Assembly: GCA_943787675.1 (NCBI GenBank)
Contig: CALSNK010000007.1
Span: 79,978-143,977 of the forward strand
Direction: 5' to 3'
Source: an uncultured Pseudomonadales bacterium
GTDB taxonomy: Bacteria > Pseudomonadota > Gammaproteobacteria > Pseudomonadales > Porticoccaceae
DNA: 64,000 nt
Shown here: piece after piece, positions 1 to 7,839 of the stretch
Position numbering within the stretch: position 1 is the stretch's first letter
How the letters are laid out: the number at the start of each line of letters is the position of its first letter
Made by a program: the position numbers and the translations under genes
Notes under the pieces: generated by a model
Database searches by the model: none
What the model was told of the DNA's origin: nothing
The model's input: only the letters and a program-made list of their open reading frames with translations

Positions 1-608
1 TTGCCCTCGAAGCCAAAGGCCGAGTAACGGTTAGAACGGGTTCGGGCGTCTATGTCGTAGAGCCTAGCGTGGAGTTTGCTGGGTTAGCGGGGTTGGCGAA
101 ATCAGTCAGTCCGTTTGAATTGATTGAGTCTCGCGTGTTTATTGAAGGTGAAGCTGCCGCTCTGGCCGCGGTTTTAATTACAGACTCTCAGCTGACCCAG
201 TTAGGGAAAGCGCTTGAAGATATGGCCCTGGAAAACATTGAAGGGGATCCTGTATCAGTAGTCGCTGATCGAAAGTTCCACTCAATTATTTCTGAAGCTA
301 CTAATAATCGCGTTTTATCATTGTTGATTTCTCAACTGTGGGATGTGCAGGAAGAACTCGACAATATTCGCTTGGCACACCAAGCAGTCTGTATGAAAGA
401 TGATGCTCAGCGCCTGGCTGAACACAGAGCCATATTCGATGCCATGGTTGAGAAGGATTCGAATAAGGCCCGCACTGCGATGCGTAATCATTTCTCCCGC
501 ATGTTAACCGCTTTGCATGAAACTATTGAGCAAGAGGCTGTGTCTGAAGTGCAGCGCAAAGTCTCACAAATGCGCGAACGCTTTCCTGTAGGGCGAATGG
601 ATCTATAG
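1..608 (+). CDS. GntR-family (FadR/FCD subfamily) transcriptional regulator, 5' end missing
   Basis: The reading frame is open from base 3 and begins inside the winged-helix domain: residues read ALEAKGRVTVRTGSGVYV, the usual end of a GntR HTH. An all-helical FCD ligand-binding domain follows, with DRKFHSIISEATNN and later EHRAIFDAM and MRNHF; these Asp/His residues fit the FCD metal site. FadR-type GntR proteins commonly repress uronate and sugar-acid genes until a pathway intermediate binds. It lies directly upstream of the alginate genes on the same strand, so control of that locus is a fair inference; the ligand is unknown. The ATG/GTG-like start near base 69 is internal, because homology continues upstream to the window edge. 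Confidence 0.85.
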   Translation, partial: ALEAKGRVTVRTGSGVYVVEPSVEFAGLAGLAKSVSPFELIESRVFIEGEAAALAAVLITDSQLTQLGKALEDMALENIEGDPVSVVADRKFHSIISEATNNRVLSLLISQLWDVQEELDNIRLAHQAVCMKDDAQRLAEHRAIFDAMVEKDSNKARTAMRNHFSRMLTALHETIEQEAVSEVQRKVSQMRERFPVGRMDL

Positions 609-670
609 TTAAGTTGTGGGTTTTCTGGCCCAGTTCTGACGTAAGACCAATTAGCAGCATCACTTTTTTC

Positions 671-709
671 GCCATCTGACTTTACGCCATCTGATTTTAC
701 GCCATTAAA
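671..709. repeat. Short tandem repeat, 15-bp unit
   Basis: GCCATCTGACTTTAC is followed directly by GCCATCTGATTTTAC and then a partial third copy, GCCATTAAAC. It lies in the 413-base gap between the regulator and the PL6 gene. No function is evident. The rest of that gap holds the palindrome, operator-like box and promoter listed separately. Confidence 0.6.
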
Positions 710-842
710 CACCTGTGTCGCCTCAAAGTTAGGCTAAATAATCCGTCTCTCAAATCGGCCCCAGCACCTAAATCCCGCTATCTACGCCCTGTGTCGCTTC
801 CAATTATGCCTGGGGCGGTTTTCTGCATCTCTAAACCTGAGG

Positions 843-875
843 TATTGGCCAATATCGATAATTGGTATTACACTT
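843..875. promoter_or_regulatory. Candidate GntR-type operator region upstream of the PL6 gene
   Basis: Bases 843-854 are a perfect 12-bp palindrome, TATTGGCCAATA. Bases 861-875 read ATTGGTATTACACTT, 12 of 15 matches to the FadR-subfamily type site ATTGGTATTACCAAT (PdhR/LldR/UxuR-like). The box sits just 5' of a TTGACA hexamer, where a bound repressor could block the promoter. A similar, better box lies upstream of the TonB-dependent receptor gene. Binding by the adjacent regulator is inferred. Confidence 0.5.
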
Positions 876-879
876 TTGT

Positions 880-908
880 TTGACAAGTTGCCTGTATAAA
901 GGTACATT
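880..908 (+). promoter_or_regulatory. Candidate sigma-70 promoter for the alginate operon
   Basis: TTGACA at 880-885 is followed after 17 bases by TACATT at 903-908. The -35 is perfect and the -10 matches 4 of 6. It would give a leader of roughly 110 bases before the PL6 start codon. Confidence 0.45.
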
Positions 909-1021
909 TTGCTCTATCTCTATGGCCTTAAAAGTGGCTCAGTGTGTCAGCCGGTCTGTATTTTTAGTTTGGTAGCAGATCAGCTTTTTCTGATAATTTA
1001 ATTGATGCGAATAATAATGCT

Positions 1022-3286
1022 ATGCCTCTAATGACCGCTCTTCGACGAATCAAACTAACTCTGCCGTTAATGTTGTTGCTGGGCGTAGTTGCCTGCGCGC
1101 CTTCTGCTCCGGGTGAAATAAACGTCAAAGATCAGGCCGAATTTAAGCAGGCCGTTGCCAATGCCAAGCCCGGTGATGTTATTACCCTGGCCAACGGCAC
1201 CTGGAAAGACTTTGAAATACTCTTCACGGGAATGGGTGAAGCCGATCAGCCGATACGCTTAACCGCTGAGACCAAGGGCAAAGTATTTATCACTGGGCAG
1301 TCTAATCTTCGGTTGGCCGGAGAATACCTTGAGGTCTCTGGGCTAATCTTCAAAGACGGATATACACCGACCCTACAGGTAATAAGCTTTCGTCAAGACA
1401 AAGAGCATCTGGCCAATCACTCTAGAGTGACTGAAGTCGTGATCGATAATTTTAGTAACCCAGAGCGATTCGAAGCTGACTACTGGGTTGCCATGTACGG
1501 CAAGCATAATCGCTTTGACCACAACCATTTGGAAGGTAAGCGCAACAAAGGTGTAACCATGGCAGTTCGGCTAGATTCCGAAGCGAGCCGGGAAAATCAC
1601 CACCGCATCGACCACAACTATTTTGGCCCTAGACCTGTTCTGGGATCAAATGGTGGTGAGACCCTGCGTATTGGTACCAGTCACTATTCCCTCTCAGATT
1701 CTTTCACGGTGGTAGAAAACAACTATTTTGATCGCTGTGATGGTGAGGTAGAAATAGTCTCGGTTAAGTCTGGTAGTAATCAGGTGCGTGGCAATCTGTT
1801 CTTCGAGTCCAAAGGCACACTTACCCTGCGCCACGGCGATAACAATATCGTTGAAGAGAATATCTTCTTAGGCGGTCGAGTTGATCACACCGGCGGTATT
1901 CGCGTAATCAATAAGGGTCAGATTGTCCGCAATAATTATTTAGAGGGCTTAACAGGTTACCGATTTGGTGGCTCTCTTGTGGTGATGAATGGCGTGCCTA
2001 ATTCATCTATCAATCGCTATCACCAGGTCGTTAATGCTCAGATTGAAAACAACAGCATGATAAACAACGAACATATTCAGCTGGCTGCTGGCAGTGATGC
2101 GGAGCGTTCGGCGACACCGGTTGATAGTCAGTTCACCAGTAACTTGATCGTCAATGACAATGGCCGTGACACATTTACCCTGTATGACGATGTCAGTGGT
2201 ATTCGCTTTGCCGACAATGTGCTGAACAATGTTAAGAGCCCACAACTTTCTGAGGGCTTTAGTAACCAAGCGGTAATGCTAACAAGAGCCGCCAACGGAT
2301 TACTTTACCCCGATTCCCCAAGCCTAAAAGACGTAGGTGCCAAGCAAGATCTCGTGATGTTAAATAAACATGACACTGGCGTCTCTTGGTATCCGAAATC
2401 AGATGCCTCTATACAGTTTGATACCGGGCGCATGATCCAGGTTACAGCGACCCCAGGGGAGTTGCGAGAAGCAATCGAGCTAGCAGCGTCCGGTGATATT
2501 ATTCGCCTCGCTGCTGGCGATTATCTGTTAAGCAAAGTAATAGAAATCGACAAGCCGCTCACGCTGTTGGGCGACAAGCGCTCTAAAATTGAGTTTGAGC
2601 GTTCCACGCTGTTCGAGATTGTGGATGGTGGCAGTTTAAAGCTGAGCGGGCTGGTGATCTCTGGCAAGCGCTCGCCGGACAATGTGGGTAATTCTGTTAT
2701 TCGTACCAGTCCCTATTCAATGTTGGTCAACTACCAGATCAAGGTGCACAATTCCGTGTTTATACACCTTGATGTTAATCGCCATTTCAATTTTCTAAAT
2801 GTTGCCAAGAGCACTATGGCAGACAGTGTCGTCATTCTTGACTCCCATTTCAGAGACGTTAGCGGTGCCATACTGGCGATGGATAAAGAGGCCGATGATT
2901 ACGGTATCTTTAACGTGGATTACGCGACAATCAAGAATTCTAGCTTTACCAATGTGCAGGGCGCAATCGCGACCCTGTATCGCGGCGGAACCGATGAAAG
3001 TACCTTTGGGCCCCACTTTACCCTCACCAATTCTAAGCTAACCAATGTGGGTACAGGCAGTAAAAACAAGTCTAAATCATCGATTTATTTGCACGGCGTG
3101 CAGGTAACAACTATTGAGAATAACCGCTTCTCGAATAGCTCTGGGATCAAGATAGAACATACCGTCGGTGAGCCGGTGACGCGAATTGTAAAAAATACCC
3201 TAACAGCAACTCCCTTACCCACTGTAAGAGAGCTGCACAGTCAGGCGGAAAATACTGCTGTCATTAAAGATAATATTATTAGATAG
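1022..3286 (+). CDS. PL6 family alginate lyase, lipoprotein (two-domain, AlyGC-like)
   Basis: Cleaves alginate by beta-elimination at the cell surface or in the periplasm. The 754-aa product starts with a lipoprotein signal (lipobox GVVAC, Cys25) and a right-handed beta-helix of the chondroitinase B/PL6 type. GEVEIVSVKSG followed by LTLRHGDNN places catalytic Lys249 and Arg270 21 residues apart, the same spacing as Lys220/Arg241 of AlyGC, with Glu242/Glu244 as probable calcium ligands. A second beta-helix domain fills the C-terminal third, from about residue 480, as in AlyGC-type enzymes. It is first in a run of same-strand alginate genes. No clear Shine-Dalgarno precedes the ATG; an ATG nine bases later is also possible. 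Confidence 0.9.
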   Translation: MPLMTALRRIKLTLPLMLLLGVVACAPSAPGEINVKDQAEFKQAVANAKPGDVITLANGTWKDFEILFTGMGEADQPIRLTAETKGKVFITGQSNLRLAGEYLEVSGLIFKDGYTPTLQVISFRQDKEHLANHSRVTEVVIDNFSNPERFEADYWVAMYGKHNRFDHNHLEGKRNKGVTMAVRLDSEASRENHHRIDHNYFGPRPVLGSNGGETLRIGTSHYSLSDSFTVVENNYFDRCDGEVEIVSVKSGSNQVRGNLFFESKGTLTLRHGDNNIVEENIFLGGRVDHTGGIRVINKGQIVRNNYLEGLTGYRFGGSLVVMNGVPNSSINRYHQVVNAQIENNSMINNEHIQLAAGSDAERSATPVDSQFTSNLIVNDNGRDTFTLYDDVSGIRFADNVLNNVKSPQLSEGFSNQAVMLTRAANGLLYPDSPSLKDVGAKQDLVMLNKHDTGVSWYPKSDASIQFDTGRMIQVTATPGELREAIELAASGDIIRLAAGDYLLSKVIEIDKPLTLLGDKRSKIEFERSTLFEIVDGGSLKLSGLVISGKRSPDNVGNSVIRTSPYSMLVNYQIKVHNSVFIHLDVNRHFNFLNVAKSTMADSVVILDSHFRDVSGAILAMDKEADDYGIFNVDYATIKNSSFTNVQGAIATLYRGGTDESTFGPHFTLTNSKLTNVGTGSKNKSKSSIYLHGVQVTTIENNRFSNSSGIKIEHTVGEPVTRIVKNTLTATPLPTVRELHSQAENTAVIKDNIIR

Positions 3287-3355
3287 ACCTGCCTAGCGTA
3301 GATAAATATATCGGTTTAGTAACAATACTCAGCCCAGGATTTGGAGAAATAAAAT

Positions 3356-3703
3356 ATGCAAACAGCACCTTTTCTATTTGGAGAAGAGTTATTAACCGAA
3401 CCTGTTGCCCCAGGTGTTACTCGAAAAATTATGGGTTTCAATAATCAGATCATGATGGTTAAGGTCTATTTTGAAGAGGGCAGTGAGGGCTATGTTCACA
3501 GTCATTTTCACTCCCAGGTTGCCTATGTTGAGCGGGGTGAATTTGATGTCACCGTGGGTGACGAAACGAAAACGCTGGTAGCGGGAGACTGTTTCTTTAT
3601 GGAGCCCAATATTAGCCATGGTGCTATTTGCAAGAAGGCTGGCGTATTGATCGATGTGTTTAGCCCAATGAGAGAAGACTTTTTTGAGGGGAATAATAAA
3701 TGA
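3356..3703 (+). CDS. kdgF: KdgF-like cupin, unsaturated uronate ring-opening protein
   Basis: KdgF proteins speed conversion of the cyclic unsaturated monouronate released by lyases into the linear ketone form that feeds DEH metabolism. This 115-aa single cupin has the expected metal ligands: HSHFHSQ (His48, His50, His52, Gln54), a downstream GD turn and His88 in SHGA, then the DVFSPMREDF tail usual for this family. A good ribosome site, GGAGAA, precedes the ATG. Its stop overlaps the start of the transporter gene by 4 bases (ATGA), so the two are translationally coupled. The neighbours (lyase, uronate carrier, reductases, KDG kinase) fit this role closely. Confidence 0.85.
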   Translation: MQTAPFLFGEELLTEPVAPGVTRKIMGFNNQIMMVKVYFEEGSEGYVHSHFHSQVAYVERGEFDVTVGDETKTLVAGDCFFMEPNISHGAICKKAGVLIDVFSPMREDFFEGNNK

Positions 3704-4995
3704 AAATAAGTAACCTTCGCTGGTGGGTGATTGCGCTGATCGCTCTCGCCACAGTCATTAACTATATTGATCGCCAGGCATTAGTTGTGCTTTGGCCGAG
3801 TATTGCAGGGGATCTCTATCCGGATAAAACCGCAGATGAGCACAAAGAAATTTATGCCTTTCTGTCTGTTATCTTTATTTTTTCCTATGCCTTTGGTCAG
3901 GCTATCTTCGGCAAGATATTCGATTGGATTGGCACCCGTTTAGGTTTTGCTCTGTCCATTACCGTTTGGTCTATAGCGACCATAATGCATGCGTTTGCCA
4001 AGGGTGTTGTCACTTTCAGTATTGTCCGAAGCCTGTTGGGTTTGGCAGAGGCCGGTAACTGGCCTGGTGCAACTAAGAGTAATGCTGAGTGGTTTCCAAC
4101 CAAAGAGCGAGCCTTGGCCCAGGGTATATTTAACTCAGGCGCCGCGGTCGGCGGCCTAATATCCATACCTTTGATTGGTACTTTGGCGATCTATTTTAGC
4201 TGGCAAATGATTTTTGTTCTGATTGGTGTGCTGGGTCTTCTGTGGCTTATTCCTTGGATGATCCTTGTGAAATCGCCGCCTAAATACCACCCCTGGATTA
4301 CTGATGAAGAGCGGGAATACATTCTGAGTGGTCAAGAGAACCAGAGTGCCGCCGCAATTAATGATGAGGGTTACAACCCATCGACAGCGGAGCTGCTTTC
4401 ACACAAGCAAAGCTGGGGCGTGATTATCGCTTCTGCCTGTATCGACCCCATTTGGTGGTTGTTTATTTTCTGGATTCCAATCTACCTTTTCGAAGTGTAT
4501 GGAATGGATGTTAAGCAAGTTGCCCTCTATGGCTGGGTACCCTACATGGGTGCAATGATTGGCGCCTTCTTTGGTGGATTGTTGGCACAAAATAGATTTA
4601 AGGCTGGATGGACCACTAACAGTACCCGAAAGCTGGTGATCACATTGGGTTGTTTGACCATGCTCCCGGCACTTCTTGCGATGTCGAATCCTGGCTCGCC
4701 GATTACGGCCGTCTTGCTTATGGCCGTTATTTTGTTTGGCTTCCAGACAGCCATTGGTAACGTTCAGACTCTGCCCAGTGATTTCTTTGGTGGTAAAACA
4801 GTGGGCACGCTAGCTGGATTTTCCGGTATGGCGGCCAAACTTGGTGCGGTGGGTTTAACAGCATTGGTACCTATGCTAACTGCAGGTGGTAACTATACTC
4901 CGGCATTTATGATTGGCGCTGGACTGGCTGTATCAGCCCTCGCCAGCGTGTGGATTTTATGTCCAAAAATTGAGCCACTAAGCCCTAAGTCCTAG
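3700..4995 (+). CDS. MFS transporter, ACS family, probable hexuronate/DEH carrier
   Basis: A 431-aa inner-membrane protein with about 12 hydrophobic helices. The N-terminal VINYIDRQALVVLWP and the GLAEAGNWPGATKSNAEWFP segment are hallmarks of the anion:cation symporter branch that includes ExuT-type hexuronate carriers. It overlaps kdgF by 4 bases. Position between a KdgF cupin and DEH/KDG enzymes suggests it imports unsaturated uronate or DEH from the periplasm; the exact substrate cannot be read from sequence. Confidence 0.85.
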   Translation: MKISNLRWWVIALIALATVINYIDRQALVVLWPSIAGDLYPDKTADEHKEIYAFLSVIFIFSYAFGQAIFGKIFDWIGTRLGFALSITVWSIATIMHAFAKGVVTFSIVRSLLGLAEAGNWPGATKSNAEWFPTKERALAQGIFNSGAAVGGLISIPLIGTLAIYFSWQMIFVLIGVLGLLWLIPWMILVKSPPKYHPWITDEEREYILSGQENQSAAAINDEGYNPSTAELLSHKQSWGVIIASACIDPIWWLFIFWIPIYLFEVYGMDVKQVALYGWVPYMGAMIGAFFGGLLAQNRFKAGWTTNSTRKLVITLGCLTMLPALLAMSNPGSPITAVLLMAVILFGFQTAIGNVQTLPSDFFGGKTVGTLAGFSGMAAKLGAVGLTALVPMLTAGGNYTPAFMIGAGLAVSALASVWILCPKIEPLSPKS

Positions 4996-5059
4996 TCGCT
5001 AAGTGGTAGTCCGACAACTAATAAAAAGTTAACTAAAATAATTTAAAAGGGAGAATTAT

Positions 5060-5938
5060 ATGACAGTTCCTGTCATCGGTTTTATCGGTCTGGGCCTCAT
5101 GGGTGGCAACATGGTCGAGAATTTACAAAAGAGAAACTTTAAGCCAATCGTAATGGACCTCAACAAGGAGATCGTTGCGTCTGTTGTAGCTCGCGGCGGT
5201 TCCGAGGCATCCTCCGCGGCGGAGTTAGCAGCAGCATGCGACATCATTATGCTGTGTCTTACGACTTCTAATGTTGTTGAAAAGGTTATGTATGGCGAAG
5301 ATGGCATACTGGCTGGTATCAAAGAAGGCGCCGTGGTGATTGATTTTGGAACCTCGATTCCGGCATCCACCCGCAAGATCGGAGCCGACCTCGCGACTAA
5401 AGGTGCAGGCATGGTTGACGCCGCATTGGGTCGCACTCCAGCTCACGCCCTTGATGGCCTTCTCAATATTATGGCAGCTGGCGATGAAGCGACTTTCGAG
5501 AAGGTTAAGCCGATCCTCGAGATGCAGGGTGAAAATATCTTTTACATGGGCGCCCTTGGCGCTGGCCACACCACTAAGTTGATTAACAACTTTATGGGAA
5601 TGACCACGGTCTGTGCAATGTCTCAGGCATTTGCTGTTGCCGAAAGCGCAGGCGTCGATCGCCAGCAGCTGTTCGATATTATGTCGACGGGTCCTTCTAC
5701 TTCACCATTTATGCAATTCTGTAAGAATTACGCCGTAGACGGTGTTAGTGATTTAGGTTTCTCAATTGCCAATGCCAATAAAGATTTAGCCTATTTCCTT
5801 GAGATGGTTGAGGGGCTGGGCACTCGATCTCAAATAGCTGAGGGCACCTCTGCAAACCTCCAGGCCGCTTTTGATGCTGGCATGGGTAATGGTAATGTTC
5901 CTGAAGTATTCGATTATTTCCGTACACTCGAAAAGTAA
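5060..5938 (+). CDS. NAD(P)-dependent beta-hydroxyacid dehydrogenase (HIBADH / tartronate semialdehyde reductase family)
   Basis: A 292-aa member of the 3-hydroxyisobutyrate/6-phosphogluconate dehydrogenase superfamily. The Rossmann motif GFIGLGLMGGNM opens the protein, DAALGRTPAHA is the substrate-binding region, and GHTTKLINNF holds the catalytic Lys173. Homologues reduce short semialdehydes such as tartronate semialdehyde; some alginate loci are thought to use this family to reduce DEH to KDG. With an SDR reductase right behind it, this gene may be a second DEH reductase or act on a side product. A strong ribosome site (AAGGGAGA) precedes the ATG. Confidence 0.8.
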   Translation: MTVPVIGFIGLGLMGGNMVENLQKRNFKPIVMDLNKEIVASVVARGGSEASSAAELAAACDIIMLCLTTSNVVEKVMYGEDGILAGIKEGAVVIDFGTSIPASTRKIGADLATKGAGMVDAALGRTPAHALDGLLNIMAAGDEATFEKVKPILEMQGENIFYMGALGAGHTTKLINNFMGMTTVCAMSQAFAVAESAGVDRQQLFDIMSTGPSTSPFMQFCKNYAVDGVSDLGFSIANANKDLAYFLEMVEGLGTRSQIAEGTSANLQAAFDAGMGNGNVPEVFDYFRTLEK

Positions 5939-6002
5939 TTTTGAGTTTGTTAGATACGGATTCACAGCCTAATAAAATTGACCTAGATAGAGTAAAAGAA
6001 AT

Positions 6003-6755
6003 ATGAAACATCAGAACAAAGTAGCAGTCGTGACCGGTGGCGTAAGAGATATCGGTAGAGCCATATCGCTTAAGTTGGCTGCTGAGGGTGCTAAGGTCGT
6101 GGTTAACTATCATGGTAGTCATGATCTGGCCCAGCAAACTTTAAACGACATTGAGTCCGCTGGTGGTCAGGCCATTTTATACAAAGGTGATATGACTTCC
6201 CCCGCTGATGTAGAAGGATTGATTGCTAAAACTATAGAAGCCTTTGGCTCGAGTATTGATATTTTGGTTAACGTTGCCGGAGGTTTGGTGGCACGTAAAA
6301 CCATCGAAGAAATGGATCTTGAGTTTTTTAATTATGTTATGCAGCTGAACATGAGCTCTACCTTCCTGGTAACTAAAGCGGTTGTTCCTTATATGTCTGA
6401 AGGCGCCTCGATCATCAACTTCGCCTCACAGGCAGGACGTGATGGCGGTGGACCTGGTGCCAGTGCCTACGCAACGTCAAAGGGTGCAGTAATGACATTT
6501 ACTCGTTCTATGGCAAAGGAATTGGGCCCTAAGGGTATCCGTGTTAATTCTTTATGCTGTGGCATGATCAGCACAACATTCCACGATACATTCAGTAAGC
6601 CTGAGGGCCGTGCTGCCACTGCCGGTAACACACCACTACGTCGTGAGGGTGCGCCCAATGAAGTGGCTGACACAGTGAGCTTCTTAGCCTCTAGTGATGC
6701 TGCGTTCGTTAGTGGCATAAATATGGATGTTAACGGTGGCTTAGTATTTTCGTAA
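6003..6755 (+). CDS. SDR-family oxidoreductase, probable DEH reductase
   Basis: A classical 250-aa short-chain dehydrogenase. It has the cofactor motif TGGVRDIGRAI near the N-terminus, the NVAGG segment, and catalytic Tyr156 and Lys160 in YATSK. It ends with the usual SGINMDVNGGL. SDR enzymes such as A1-R of Sphingomonas reduce 4-deoxy-L-erythro-5-hexoseulose uronate (DEH) to 2-keto-3-deoxygluconate. The next gene is KDG kinase, which makes this the leading candidate for that step. NADH versus NADPH preference is not clear from the sequence. Confidence 0.8.
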   Translation: MKHQNKVAVVTGGVRDIGRAISLKLAAEGAKVVVNYHGSHDLAQQTLNDIESAGGQAILYKGDMTSPADVEGLIAKTIEAFGSSIDILVNVAGGLVARKTIEEMDLEFFNYVMQLNMSSTFLVTKAVVPYMSEGASIINFASQAGRDGGGPGASAYATSKGAVMTFTRSMAKELGPKGIRVNSLCCGMISTTFHDTFSKPEGRAATAGNTPLRREGAPNEVADTVSFLASSDAAFVSGINMDVNGGLVFS

Positions 6756-6791
6756 GCGCATTAGTTTTGGTTTAGGGGTGGATTACAACCT

Positions 6792-7727
6792 ATGAAAAAT
6801 AAGGTCGCTGTTATTGGCGAATGTATGTTGGAAGTCAGTAGTATGGGGGCGGGCAGAGACCAGTCCTCTTTACCTGCGGGGCTTTCATTTGGTGGGGATA
6901 CTCTCAATACCGCTATATATCTTGCTCGTCTGGGGGCTGACGTCGATTACGTCTCTGCCCTTGGGGACGACGATATGAGTGCTTGGATGTTGAGCCAATG
7001 GCGTTCTGAAGGCGTTGGCTGCAATCTGGTCACCAGGCAGAAGAATGGAGTGCCTGGTCTGTACATGATTCAGATTGATGAGCATGGCGAGCGATCATTC
7101 CTCTACTGGCGGTCCAATTCCCCTGCCACCCATATGTTTGATAATGCCGCTGAAGCAGATGAAATATTTGAAAAGCTGTCTGCCTATCAACATATCTATT
7201 TGTCGGGAATCAGTCTTGCCATCTACACAGAGGCTGCCCGTCACCGTCTCTTTGATTTTCTCAAACGTTATCGCGCCAAGGGGGGAGATGTCATATTTGA
7301 TGGCAACTATCGTCCCCGTCTCTGGGCCAGTCCCGAGGTTGCTCGCGATGCCTACGAAAAGATGTACTGCCTTGCAGATTTAGTGCTGCCAACCGATGAA
7401 GATGAGGCTCAGCTGTTTGGTCTCGAGACGCCAGAAGAAGTTGTGGCACGCCTTAGATCATTTGGAGTGTCAGATGTTGTGCTTAAATTGGGTGAGAAAG
7501 GTTGCTTGATTGGCACGGATTCGGGGACGGAGCCAGTGCCTGCAGAAGTGGTTAAGGTTGTGGATACTACCGCTGCCGGTGACTCATTTAATGCTGGCTT
7601 TATGGCGTCAAGATTCCAGGGGCAAGATATGAAAGCCGCCTGTGGTGTTGCCAATCGATTGGCATCTGTGGTGATTCAGCATCGCGGTGCAATCATCCCT
7701 ATAGAATCCATGCCTGTTTATAGTTGA
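6792..7727 (+). CDS. kdgK: 2-keto-3-deoxygluconate kinase (PfkB family)
   Basis: Phosphorylates KDG to KDPG in the cytoplasm. The 311-aa protein shows PfkB features: GGDTLNTAIYLARLG near the N-terminus for sugar binding and DTTAAGDSFNAGF near the C-terminus, with Asp264 as the expected catalytic base and the anion hole in AAGD. The partner aldolase (Eda) that would split KDPG is not in the window. A 9-bp direct repeat, AGTTGACCT, occurs at 7722-7730 and 7736-7744 across the stop codon. Confidence 0.88.
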   Translation: MKNKVAVIGECMLEVSSMGAGRDQSSLPAGLSFGGDTLNTAIYLARLGADVDYVSALGDDDMSAWMLSQWRSEGVGCNLVTRQKNGVPGLYMIQIDEHGERSFLYWRSNSPATHMFDNAAEADEIFEKLSAYQHIYLSGISLAIYTEAARHRLFDFLKRYRAKGGDVIFDGNYRPRLWASPEVARDAYEKMYCLADLVLPTDEDEAQLFGLETPEEVVARLRSFGVSDVVLKLGEKGCLIGTDSGTEPVPAEVVKVVDTTAAGDSFNAGFMASRFQGQDMKAACGVANRLASVVIQHRGAIIPIESMPVYS

Positions 7728-7839
7728 CCTCTGAAAGTTGACCTTTAAGGGCTGTGCCCCGAGCAGGATTATTTCCTGGGTAACGCGGGTAAAGTAGGCG
7801 GCCCCCCAATACTTATAAAACCTATTGTCTGGAGTACGC

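Noticed and set aside
886..900. TATAAA at 895-900 as -10 for the TTGACA at 880
   Set aside because: The spacer would be only 9 bases. TACATT at 903-908 has the right 17-base spacing.
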